The notes beneath the pieces were generated by a model. The model did not search any database. It was not told the DNA's origin and was given only the letters and a program-made list of their open reading frames with translations. From assembly GCA_947305945.1 (NCBI GenBank), contig CAMZFA010000004.1, positions 1-35,659 on the forward strand: a DNA stretch of 35,659 nt, given 5' to 3'. The first letter of the stretch is position 1. Every line of letters starts with the position of its first letter. The stretch comes from an uncultured Spirochaetales bacterium (GTDB lineage: Bacteria; Spirochaetota; Spirochaetia; Sphaerochaetales; Sphaerochaetaceae). Of the stretch, positions 1 through 8,528 are shown in pieces. The position numbers were made by a program, and so were the translations under genes.

Positions 1-383
1 GCCATGAGTGTAAGAACAACAATTGAGGGAACCTTTCCGCCCATGTGGATTGCAATATAAGAGGCGCAGATTGCACCGAATGTCAGCTGACCTTCTGCTC
101 CGATGTTCCAGAATCTCATCTTGAAGCAGGGGGCAATTGCAAGAGCACAGACCAGAAGCGGAATGGCAATTTTGACTGTCTGCTTGAGATAAATTGCATT
201 GCTGACAGAACCTGTGACCATGATTCCGTAGGCCTGAAGGGGATTTGCACCTGTAAGGGCAATTGGGATGCTTCCCAGAATCAGTGCAAGCACAATTGAG
301 CCGGCTCTGATGGCTGTGGCCTTCTTCGGGTCTATTCCGTCTCTTTTGGCAAGACGGATTAGGGGAGTCTTGTTTTCTTTCAT
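1..383 (-). CDS. ABC transporter permease, BmpA/PnrA- or RbsC-type nucleoside/sugar family (partial, runs off the left edge)
   Basis: Minus-strand translation from ATG at 383: MKENKTPLIRLAKRDGIDPKKATAIRAGSIVLALILGSIPIALTGANPLQAYGIMVTGSVSNAIYLKQTVKIAIPLLVCALAIAPCFKMRFWNIGAEGQLTFGA... Contains the FRMxFWNIGAEGQ motif of this permease family. Start overlaps the stop of the ATPase gene. Confidence 0.85.
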   Translation of the reverse strand, partial: MKENKTPLIRLAKRDGIDPKKATAIRAGSIVLALILGSIPIALTGANPLQAYGIMVTGSVSNAIYLKQTVKIAIPLLVCALAIAPCFKMRFWNIGAEGQLTFGAICASYIAIHMGGKVPSIVVLTLM

Positions 384-1912
384 TTTTCACCTCCCTTGAG
401 ACCGCCTACGGTGGTCATCATGAAACCAATCTCCTCCTTGGTGGTCTTTCTGGCATCTACAATGCCTGAAACCTTTCCGCCGCAGAGAACCAGGATGCGG
501 TCACACAGCTCGAGAAGAACGTCAAGTTCCTCTCCTACGTACATGACTGCGCTTCCGTTCATCTTCTCACGGGTGAGGAGGTTGTAAATTGCATATGATG
601 TATTGATATCAAGACCGCGCACTGCGTATGCGGTGAGAAGTACCGGGGGTCTTGAGGCAATTTCTCTTCCTACAAGAACTTTCTGGATGTTTCCGCCGCT
701 CATGCGTCTTACGGGGAACTCCGTACTTGGGGTAACGACCTCAAGCTCTTCCCAAACCTTGTTTGCAAGATTCTCGGGGTTTTTCCTGTTGAAGAACACG
801 CCCTTGCCCTGTCTCCAGGAGCGCAGCATCATGTTGTTGGTCATACCCATGGAACCTACAAGGCCCATGCCCAGTCTGTCCTCGGGAACAAAACCCATTC
901 CAACTCCGACCTGACGGATCTGCATGGGAGTCTTGCCCACCAGCTCTACGGGAGTGCCGTTGTCATTGATGAACGTAATGGAACCCTTGGTGACATACTG
1001 AAGGCCGGTAATGGCCTCAAGAAGTTCCTTCTGGCCTGAACCGGCAATGCCTGCAACACCCAGAATTTCTCCTGTCCTGGCGGTAAATGATACGTGGTCA
1101 AGTCTGGGAATTCCGTCTGCATCAAGAACAGTAACATCCCTGAGAACAAGTTTGTCCTCCGGTTTCTCGAACACCGGACGGTCAATGTTGAGGGTAACGG
1201 CACGTCCTACCATCATGTCGGTAAGACCCTGCGGGTTTGTTTCCTTTGTATTGACTGTGCCTATGTACTTACCCTTTCTCAGGATGGCAACCTTGTCGGA
1301 AACATCCATAACCTCTGCAAGTTTATGGGTGATGAGAACTATTGCCTTTCCGTCCTTCTTCATATTGCGCAGGACTGCAAACAGCTTGTCCGTCTCCTGG
1401 GGTGTAAGAACTGCAGTAGGCTCATCAAGGATAAGAATTTCTGCGCCGCGGTAAAGCTGTTTGACAATCTCGATTGTCTGCTTCTGTGAGACGCTCATGT
1501 CATAGATCTTCTTTCTGGGGTCTATGTCAAAGCCGTAACGCTCACATATTTCCTTTACCTTGTCGTTTACGGCTCCGAGGTCCATTTTCTCGTCCTCAAG
1601 TCCCAGAATAATGTTCTGAGCTGCCGTAAATACATCTACCAGATGGTAGTGCTGGTGTATCATACCAATGCCGTAGGAGTAGGCGTCTCTCGGGGATCTG
1701 ATGGAAATGACATTTCCGTCCTTGAGAATCTCTCCCTCATCCGGCTGATAAATACCCGAAAGCATGTTCATCAGCGTTGTTTTACCGGAACCGTTCTCTC
1801 CCAGAAGACAGAGGATTTCACCCGAGTTGATCTGGAGATTGATTCCGTCATTGGCAACAACCTTTCCGAACCGCTTAACGATGTTTCTCAGTTCGATTGC
1901 GCAGTTAGACAA
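380..1912 (-). CDS. ABC transporter ATP-binding protein with two fused NBDs (nucleoside/sugar importer type), probable TTG start
   Basis: Two NBDs: Walker A GENGSGKTT, ILILDEPTAVLTPQE, second signature MSGGNIQKVLVGREI. ORF track starts at 2032, but homology begins at SNCAIELRNIVKRFGK. A GGAGGG SD lies just upstream of TTG at 1912-1910 (codon 41 of the listed ORF). Confidence 0.9.
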   Translation of the reverse strand: MSNCAIELRNIVKRFGKVVANDGINLQINSGEILCLLGENGSGKTTLMNMLSGIYQPDEGEILKDGNVISIRSPRDAYSYGIGMIHQHYHLVDVFTAAQNIILGLEDEKMDLGAVNDKVKEICERYGFDIDPRKKIYDMSVSQKQTIEIVKQLYRGAEILILDEPTAVLTPQETDKLFAVLRNMKKDGKAIVLITHKLAEVMDVSDKVAILRKGKYIGTVNTKETNPQGLTDMMVGRAVTLNIDRPVFEKPEDKLVLRDVTVLDADGIPRLDHVSFTARTGEILGVAGIAGSGQKELLEAITGLQYVTKGSITFINDNGTPVELVGKTPMQIRQVGVGMGFVPEDRLGMGLVGSMGMTNNMMLRSWRQGKGVFFNRKNPENLANKVWEELEVVTPSTEFPVRRMSGGNIQKVLVGREIASRPPVLLTAYAVRGLDINTSYAIYNLLTREKMNGSAVMYVGEELDVLLELCDRILVLCGGKVSGIVDARKTTKEEIGFMMTTVGGLKGGEK

Positions 1913-1974
1913 TTTATCCCTCCGGTTTTGTTTATATCGATGTAATTTTATCATCCGATTGCAACAATCCGCAA

Positions 1975-2013
1975 CAAATAAAATAAGGGACCATCGTATT
2001 ATACGACAGTCCC
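1975..2013 (-). terminator. Probable intrinsic terminator after the tmk-fprA unit
   Basis: Minus strand GGGACTGTCGTATAATACGATGGTCCC (1987-2013, ~12-bp stem with two G.T pairs) followed by TTATTTTATTTG. Confidence 0.6.
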
Positions 2014-2020
2014 CGGAAAT

Positions 2021-2046
2021 ATTATCAGACAAGATTATCAGACAAG
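2021..2046. repeat. 13-bp perfect tandem duplication (attatcagacaag x2) spanning the fprA stop codon
   Basis: attatcagacaag at 2021-2033 and again at 2034-2046. Confidence 0.9.
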
Positions 2047-3240
2047 GTCGGAAGCAAGCTCGTCCGCAATGGCCTGAAGTTCCTCAAGATTTGTGTTGCT
2101 TACAGAGGACTTGACCAGAAGGCTCTGCTCAATTACCTGCATGTTCTTCATTCCGGCAAGAATCTCACGGATTTTTGGAGCTGCGGAAGGAGCCCATGTG
2201 CCGTTTTCAAATACTGCGCACTTCCTGTTCTGCAGGTTGTGGAGCTTGAGGTCCGTAACTGCAATCTCCATGGGAGTGAAGATGCCTGCATTATAAGTTG
2301 AGGAAGCAAACACAATGTGGCTGTATCTGAATGCCTCAGAGACAACAACGGAGGGGTGGACTTTTGATACATCAAGTTCCTCAATGTTGGAAACACCCTT
2401 TTCCGCAAGCATGGTTGCAAGGATGTCGGCTGCATTTCCGGTGTTTCCGTAGACTGTGCCGTACAGTACCAGAACACCCTTTTCTTCGGGCGTGTAGGAA
2501 GCCCACTTTGAATACTTGTCAATGAACCATCCGAGGTTTTCCCTCCAGACAGGACCGTGAAGGGGAGCAATTACTGCAATATCAAGAGCTGCAGCTTTTT
2601 TGAGGGCCATCTGAACCTGAATACCGTACTTTCCTACAATGTTGGTGTAATATCTTCTGGCGTCATCAAGCCACTCGGCCTCAAAGTTGTACTTGTCTGC
2701 AAAGACATTGCCGCTCAGGGCGCCGAATGTTCCGAAGGCATCGGCAGAGAAGAGGGTTTTTGTTGTGCTTTCATAGGTCATCATGACCTCCGGCCAGTGG
2801 ACCATGGGAGCCATGAAGAACCTGAAGTTCAGGTCTCCGGTTGAAAGTGTATCTCCTTCCTTCACAAGGAGAAGACGGCTGTCTACGTCAAAGCTGAAGA
2901 ACTGCTTGATCATTGAAACAGTCTTGGCATTGGCAACAATTGTTACTTCCGGGTGTCTTGTTATGAGCTCACCCAGTGTTGCCCCGTGGTCCGGCTCCAT
3001 GTGGTTGATGATCACATAATCAAGTTTTCTTCCGTCAAGGACATAGTCTATGTTCTCAAAGAAAACGGAGGAAACAGCTTTGTCAGCCGTATCCAGAAGA
3101 ACTGTTTTCTCATCAAGGGCCAGATATGAGTTGTAGGAGATTCCGCGCGGGATGGGGTAGGCGTTCTCAAAGAGCTCAAGGCGACGGTCACTTGAACCTA
3201 CATAATGAAAATAATTGTTGATTTTAGTCGTACAGTGCAT
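2038..3240 (-). CDS. Flavodiiron protein (A-type flavoprotein, FprA/NorV-like)
   Basis: 400 aa; metallo-beta-lactamase-like diiron motif HMEPDHGA plus flavodoxin domain VLVLYGTVYGNTGNAADILA. SD AGAGAGG upstream of ATG; start overlaps the tmk 3' end. Confidence 0.92.
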   Translation of the reverse strand: MHCTTKINNYFHYVGSSDRRLELFENAYPIPRGISYNSYLALDEKTVLLDTADKAVSSVFFENIDYVLDGRKLDYVIINHMEPDHGATLGELITRHPEVTIVANAKTVSMIKQFFSFDVDSRLLLVKEGDTLSTGDLNFRFFMAPMVHWPEVMMTYESTTKTLFSADAFGTFGALSGNVFADKYNFEAEWLDDARRYYTNIVGKYGIQVQMALKKAAALDIAVIAPLHGPVWRENLGWFIDKYSKWASYTPEEKGVLVLYGTVYGNTGNAADILATMLAEKGVSNIEELDVSKVHPSVVVSEAFRYSHIVFASSTYNAGIFTPMEIAVTDLKLHNLQNRKCAVFENGTWAPSAAPKIREILAGMKNMQVIEQSLLVKSSVSNTNLEELQAIADELASDLV

Positions 3241-3844
3241 GTAAGCCTCTCTTTATTGTATTGAAAATCTGTTCTATTTCCGAAGTTCCGTCAACCCTGA
3301 TAAGGATGCATCCTTCAGGCAGGGATGAGAAACAGTTCTCGTAGTTTTCACGGACCCTGTTCAGGTAGTCCTTTTTCTCATAAATCTCCTTCTCGGAGCC
3401 GCGGGATTCAATGCGGTCCATGCAGGCCTGAACGGGTGTATCAACGTAGATCACGTAGCGGGGAAGGGGGAATACCGAGTTCAGGTTTTTTACTGCATCC
3501 AGATTATAACCTATTCCCTGATAAGCAATTGAGGAGAAGAGGTAACGGTCTGAGATCACAACATCGCCGGCTTTGAGGCGGGAGATGATTCCGTACTGCG
3601 GGTTGTATAAATGGTCATCCCTGTCCGTGGCAAAAGCGTGGGCAATTGTTGACTGGGAAGCCGGCAGTTCACCGGAGAGAAAGCGCCTGATCAGTCTGCC
3701 GGTGGGGTTGGATGTGGGCTCCTGGGTGATGAAGGCCGGAATGTTGTTCTGCAGGAGGTCTTTCTCAAGCAACCTGAGCTGTGTTGTGGTGCCTGCCCCG
3801 TCAAGTCCTTCAAGAACCGCAAAATTATCAAGAATTTCTGTCAC
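3224..3844 (-). CDS. tmk: Thymidylate kinase (GTG start)
   Basis: FAVLEGLDGAGTTTQLRLLEKDL...TQEPTSNPTGRLIRRFL...DRYLFSSIAYQG; TMK-family order of motifs (P-loop, EPT, DRY). GGGGG upstream of GTG at 3844. Confidence 0.9.
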   Translation of the reverse strand: MTEILDNFAVLEGLDGAGTTTQLRLLEKDLLQNNIPAFITQEPTSNPTGRLIRRFLSGELPASQSTIAHAFATDRDDHLYNPQYGIISRLKAGDVVISDRYLFSSIAYQGIGYNLDAVKNLNSVFPLPRYVIYVDTPVQACMDRIESRGSEKEIYEKKDYLNRVRENYENCFSSLPEGCILIRVDGTSEIEQIFNTIKRGLHALYD

Positions 3845-3869
3845 AAATTGCCCCCGGTGTTGTTTTGAG

Positions 3870-3897
3870 TTTATAACAGGATAGTCATATTAATCAA
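3870..3897 (-). promoter_or_regulatory. Candidate sigma-70 promoter for tmk-fprA
   Basis: Minus strand TTGATT (3897-3892), 16-nt spacer, TATAAA (3875-3870). Confidence 0.45.
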
Positions 3898-3926
3898 TTG
3901 AGCACTTTCAATTCAATTGATAAAAT
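3898..3926 (+). promoter_or_regulatory. Candidate sigma-70 promoter for tamB-bamA-mutS
   Basis: TTGAGC (3898-3903), 17-nt spacer, TAAAAT (3921-3926); adjacent to the divergent tmk promoter. Confidence 0.5.
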
Positions 3927-3947
3927 TATACGGAAAACCGGTTGAAC

Positions 3948-6900
3948 ATGAAACTCAGAAAGACGTTGGCCGCTGTTATTGTTTCTCTTGCCATTGTCAT
4001 GGCTGTTACCCTGGGGGTGTTGCTGTATGCACCGTCTTCATTCGGTGAGGACTTTCTTGGCAGATTCATCGAGTATGCTTCTTCCGGTACAGGAGAACTC
4101 AAGATCAGACTTGGCAAGGTTGAGAAGAACCTGCTCAAGACACTTGTTATCTCCGATGTGAGCGTTGATCTGGGGGAACAGAATGTTTTCCATGCGGACA
4201 ACGTGAGGTTCTCGGTCGGTCTTGCAGACCTGTTCAGAATAATCAGGGGAAAACCCGTAAAAAGCATTCTGGTCTCAACGGACGGCGGAAGGGCCTTTGT
4301 TTCGGACAGCCTTCTGGATTACTTCAAGGAGCACATGGGCTCCCGGTCATCAAAGCCCTCCATGTTCAGTTCGGTCGGATACACGGTCAATCTCACCGGT
4401 TTCACCGTTTCCGCTGACCTCATGGGGTACTCAATGGAGCCGTCGGTCTTTGACGTAAATGTCAGGACGGATGAGAACTTTGATGTGAAATCCATGAAGG
4501 TGGGGACAAACGGGATAAGCATAAGAAGCAATGAAGGCGGTGATGAACTGACTTCAGGCCGCATTGTTGCCTCAACCTCCGGTGATTATGCGGTTATTAT
4601 TTCCGCCCGGAATCTGAAGGGCAGCTCCGAGTCTCTGGATGCCGTTGTTTCCCTGGACAGTCTCAATGCGGACCTGGGAAACTTCAGGGAATTTCTGGTC
4701 AATCCGAGGGTTTCTGCAAAGCTTGGCGGTATTTATGCACAGATGGATGACAACTATGTCAGGCTTGGCAGCCTTGATGTCGATGCCTCCTATTCGCTTA
4801 CCGAGTTCATGGCAAAACTGAACATTGACCTTACCGGTCTTGACGGTCTTTACAATGAGCTGACAATTCTTTCTGAATCCGTAAATGTCTATGCCACGCT
4901 TGAGAGGGAACAGGACACTGTTCTTTCCATAAGCACCTCACGTGCCGATATTGCCTCACAGTGGGCAGATCTTTCACTTAAGGAGGCAAAAGCAGTTGTA
5001 AATATCTCAACTGTGCAGAGGAGCTTCATTAACGCCCGTGTGAATTCCGGGCATTTACTTGTCAACAACGTTTATGACAGTACTTTCTCCGCATATCTGG
5101 ACAGACTGGAATCAGAGGATATAGATATTACTTTCCGTATGGAAGGGCAGGACCCGGAAACAAGGAAAATGGCATTCAGTTTTGATTCCAACTATGTTTC
5201 CGGAAACTCATCGGTGGAAGCCGTGGGAGTCTTCAGCACTGCATTCAGTGCCAAAGCGGAACTTACAGGCCCGGAGCTTTCCTCTGCTGACATTAAGATT
5301 GAATCGGCCGTGTGCAGGGCTGTTCCTGTTCCCGTTTCCCTGAACGGCACTTTCAGAAACGGAGGCATTACGGCCGAGCTCAGAAGCAAGGGCCTTTATG
5401 CCGTACTCAACCATGATGCGGACAGCGTTGAGTCCGATATCAAGCTTAATTTCACTGACTTCAGACCTGATCCCTATACGTATCTTCTTGATTCATATGG
5501 AAAGAGCGTTTCCGGCAATATTACTGAAAAGACACATATTGACGGTTCAATAGCCCTCTCGGTGAACAGAAGCGGTGTTCTTGTCGGAGATCTTTCCATG
5601 GACCTTACAGGAAGTGATTTCAAAGTAGGCAGCGTGGAAGACATTCGGGCCAATATGACAACAACGGTCAGTCTTGATGAGCAGAAGATGGATGTTCCTG
5701 TTTTTTCCGTTGAAGTTATGGGATTCAGGGCCTCCTATACCGGTGTCATAGACAGGGATACAAAACTGCCCCAGGGTGTTTTCTCAATGGTGAATACAAA
5801 GAACGGAAGCACCGTGGCCGATATTGATTTCTCCCTTGCGGAAAACGGCAGATCCTATCTGTACAACGGTACTTTCTCCTTCATTCCGCGCAGCAGTATT
5901 TCAGGTAACGTGGAGTGGAGCAGTGAGCACATCATTTCCGCAAGTTCCTACTACAAGAGCCCTTACCAGACTGTTCCCGTTGAGATAGTCATTGATACTG
6001 AGAATCTCATAATGACTGCAAACGGACCCATAATCCAGGCCGGTTTCTCCCTGTCAGAGAACTCCGTCATTACAGGCAGCGGTGTCATCAGGGACACAAT
6101 GTTCCATCTGGAAAGAAATAACCTTGTTGTAAAAAGCTCTGCAGCCTTCAGCGTGATGTACAGCTTTGCCGACAGCAGGTATGAGATAAAACTTGACGAT
6201 GCGCGGATTGCACTTTCAGATATTGCCGAACTGGGTTTCAGCCTGAGTATTCTGAACAACAGGGTTGAGGCAACATACTTCAGTTTCGGCCGTCTGGATA
6301 CCAAAATTGAATATGAGGGGTTCGGATACCTGGAGTACAGGAGCCTTTCCGATGTCATAAATTTTGATACATCGGCTTTCTCAGGCTATGCCCGTTTCAG
6401 CCAGAAGAATGCGGACGGTCACGTGAACCTCATTCTCAGCAACAACAACTACAGTGCGGATATCAAACTGGACAGTGACATTCCCGTTGTCCTGAACATG
6501 CTGGGAGAGAGAGGAGAGGGCTTTTATGCCGACATGTCCCTGTGGGATACCCAGTTCCAGGCGGAGTTCAGGAACGGAGTTCTCACATTCACCGGAAAGG
6601 AAGGTTTTACAAAACTGGTCAACTACAGAGACCTCAATATTGCCGTGGATCTTGAGACCAGGAACCTGAACGGCTCGGCACATCTTTTCAGGACGGTGGA
6701 ATCCGAACTGGGAGACCGGATGCTGTTCACTGCCACACTTGATATTGCCTCCACGTTTGAGTCCATCAGGGCTCTGTTCCTCACTTATACGGGAATTGAT
6801 GCATACGGAAGCATTAGCCTTGGACTCAGAAACGCCGGAATAGGGGATAAGATAAAACTCAATGATTCCGTTACCGAGGTTTCATTCAGACAGAATGAGT

Positions 6901-8504
6901 TGAATCTTGACGGTGACTACATAAGCGGAAGCATCAAGCCGTCCAGCGGTTTGATTGATATTTCAATAAGTCCTGATTTTGTCTTCTCCTTCAATGCCAG
7001 GGGTCAGGTCGGCAAAAATGTTGACCTGATGGTTACGGATGTGGTTCTTCCTCTTCCTGTCGTCTCGTTTTTCCTTCAGGAGCCGCGTTTTGATATCTCC
7101 GAAGGCGTGATTGAGGGTGACATTCTTGTAAAGGGCCCGGGTACAGACCCGTCATTCTACGGAATGTTCTATCTGTCAAAACTCAAACTCGGGCTCTACT
7201 GGGTTCCAGGTCAGGATATTATCTCCAACAGCATGATTATTTCCGTCAATGATCATACCCTTACAGTTGCACCTACGCCGGCATTCGGATACAACAGCGA
7301 AACCGAGAAGTTCTTCAATGCCGTCATACAGTTCAACATGGAAATCCAGAACCTGAAGATTCATGATTTCAATCTCGATATAGATGTAGGCAGTGATCCT
7401 CTTCTGATCTGGATTCCAATCTATGTACAGAAGAAGTTCCCGCTCACTCTGAGAGGTCTTGTAACCGGAAAACTCCGACTGTCACAGAATATGGACGCAG
7501 GTCCCATTCTCATTGCCGGAGACATAAAGGCGGATAATCTGGATATAGGATTCACGTTCCCTGACAACATGCCGGACTGGTTCTTCAATATCAAGGGTGA
7601 ACCTGAGGTCAATATGTTCATTACAACCGGAAAGGACGTGGAGTTCTCATATCCGGCCAGGGAAAACCCCATACTTAACTTCACTCTCAACGAGGGGGAA
7701 AGGGTGAATCTGAAGAGTGACCCAACCACAAGGACATTTGAGGCCGAAGGTTCCCTGTCCTTCAAGACGGGCCGTATCTTCTATTTCCAGAACGATTTCT
7801 ATATCACAAACGGAAAGATCACCCTTAAAAAGCCGTACGAATCCAACAAGGTTATTGACGTAAACCTTGATCTGGAGGCACGGCTGCGTGAGTACGATTC
7901 TGACGGAAAACAGCTGGACATCTACCTGATTCTCCAGAATGCAACCCTGGACAACATGGTCCCGCGTTTTGAAAGCACGCCTGCCATGAGCCAGAATGAA
8001 ATAATGCAGTTCCTGGGCCACACGCTTGTGCCTGAAACCTCTGACGGCATTACGCTGCAGTCTCTTGCCAGCGTTGCTTACGCCGCTGCCGATGCCTTCT
8101 CCGCCCTCGGTTATTTCAACAACGGTTTCTCGGTTACATCGGGCATGAGAGATGCCCTTAAACTGGACATGCTGAGCATAAGATCGTTCGTACTGCAGAA
8201 CATGATAATAAATTCCCTTCCGGGAAAGAATTCAAACAACAGAAACTTTGTTGCAAACTATCTGGACGGAACGTCCCTGTTTGCAGGCAAATACTTCGGA
8301 TCGGGATTGTTCGGAAGAACATCCCTCATTCTCAGCTCTTCGGGTACGGAGTACTCGGACAGCCTGAAAATAGACGTTGAACTCAGTGTTGACTGGGAGA
8401 ATGTGCTGGGCAGTTTCAGTGTGTTCACCAGACCGGCCGAGTTGTCTATATTCAGCTTTTTGGATAATATTGGTTTCAGTTTCACTAAGAGATTCTTCCT
8501 GTGA
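3948..8504 (+). CDS. tamB: TamB/DUF490-family translocation and assembly module protein
   Basis: ~1518 aa; N-terminal signal anchor, long repetitive beta-rich body, C-terminal region (ARLREYDSDGKQLDIYLILQNATLDNMVPRFESTPAMSQNEIMQFLG) typical of TamB. Immediately upstream of bamA. ATG at 3948 preferred over the listed TTG at 3942. Confidence 0.88.
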   Translation: MKLRKTLAAVIVSLAIVMAVTLGVLLYAPSSFGEDFLGRFIEYASSGTGELKIRLGKVEKNLLKTLVISDVSVDLGEQNVFHADNVRFSVGLADLFRIIRGKPVKSILVSTDGGRAFVSDSLLDYFKEHMGSRSSKPSMFSSVGYTVNLTGFTVSADLMGYSMEPSVFDVNVRTDENFDVKSMKVGTNGISIRSNEGGDELTSGRIVASTSGDYAVIISARNLKGSSESLDAVVSLDSLNADLGNFREFLVNPRVSAKLGGIYAQMDDNYVRLGSLDVDASYSLTEFMAKLNIDLTGLDGLYNELTILSESVNVYATLEREQDTVLSISTSRADIASQWADLSLKEAKAVVNISTVQRSFINARVNSGHLLVNNVYDSTFSAYLDRLESEDIDITFRMEGQDPETRKMAFSFDSNYVSGNSSVEAVGVFSTAFSAKAELTGPELSSADIKIESAVCRAVPVPVSLNGTFRNGGITAELRSKGLYAVLNHDADSVESDIKLNFTDFRPDPYTYLLDSYGKSVSGNITEKTHIDGSIALSVNRSGVLVGDLSMDLTGSDFKVGSVEDIRANMTTTVSLDEQKMDVPVFSVEVMGFRASYTGVIDRDTKLPQGVFSMVNTKNGSTVADIDFSLAENGRSYLYNGTFSFIPRSSISGNVEWSSEHIISASSYYKSPYQTVPVEIVIDTENLIMTANGPIIQAGFSLSENSVITGSGVIRDTMFHLERNNLVVKSSAAFSVMYSFADSRYEIKLDDARIALSDIAELGFSLSILNNRVEATYFSFGRLDTKIEYEGFGYLEYRSLSDVINFDTSAFSGYARFSQKNADGHVNLILSNNNYSADIKLDSDIPVVLNMLGERGEGFYADMSLWDTQFQAEFRNGVLTFTGKEGFTKLVNYRDLNIAVDLETRNLNGSAHLFRTVESELGDRMLFTATLDIASTFESIRALFLTYTGIDAYGSISLGLRNAGIGDKIKLNDSVTEVSFRQNELNLDGDYISGSIKPSSGLIDISISPDFVFSFNARGQVGKNVDLMVTDVVLPLPVVSFFLQEPRFDISEGVIEGDILVKGPGTDPSFYGMFYLSKLKLGLYWVPGQDIISNSMIISVNDHTLTVAPTPAFGYNSETEKFFNAVIQFNMEIQNLKIHDFNLDIDVGSDPLLIWIPIYVQKKFPLTLRGLVTGKLRLSQNMDAGPILIAGDIKADNLDIGFTFPDNMPDWFFNIKGEPEVNMFITTGKDVEFSYPARENPILNFTLNEGERVNLKSDPTTRTFEAEGSLSFKTGRIFYFQNDFYITNGKITLKKPYESNKVIDVNLDLEARLREYDSDGKQLDIYLILQNATLDNMVPRFESTPAMSQNEIMQFLGHTLVPETSDGITLQSLASVAYAAADAFSALGYFNNGFSVTSGMRDALKLDMLSIRSFVLQNMIINSLPGKNSNNRNFVANYLDGTSLFAGKYFGSGLFGRTSLILSSSGTEYSDSLKIDVELSVDWENVLGSFSVFTRPAELSIFSFLDNIGFSFTKRFFL

Positions 8505-8528
8505 TTCTGAATCGGAGGACTGGTTCAT

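Noticed and set aside
45-299. 84-aa Cys-rich plus-strand ORF
   Set aside because: Antisense to the ABC permease, whose minus-strand translation is continuous and family-like.
2001-2006. TATAAT match on the minus strand near 2000
   Set aside because: Arises from the palindromic terminator stem; no -35 at suitable spacing.
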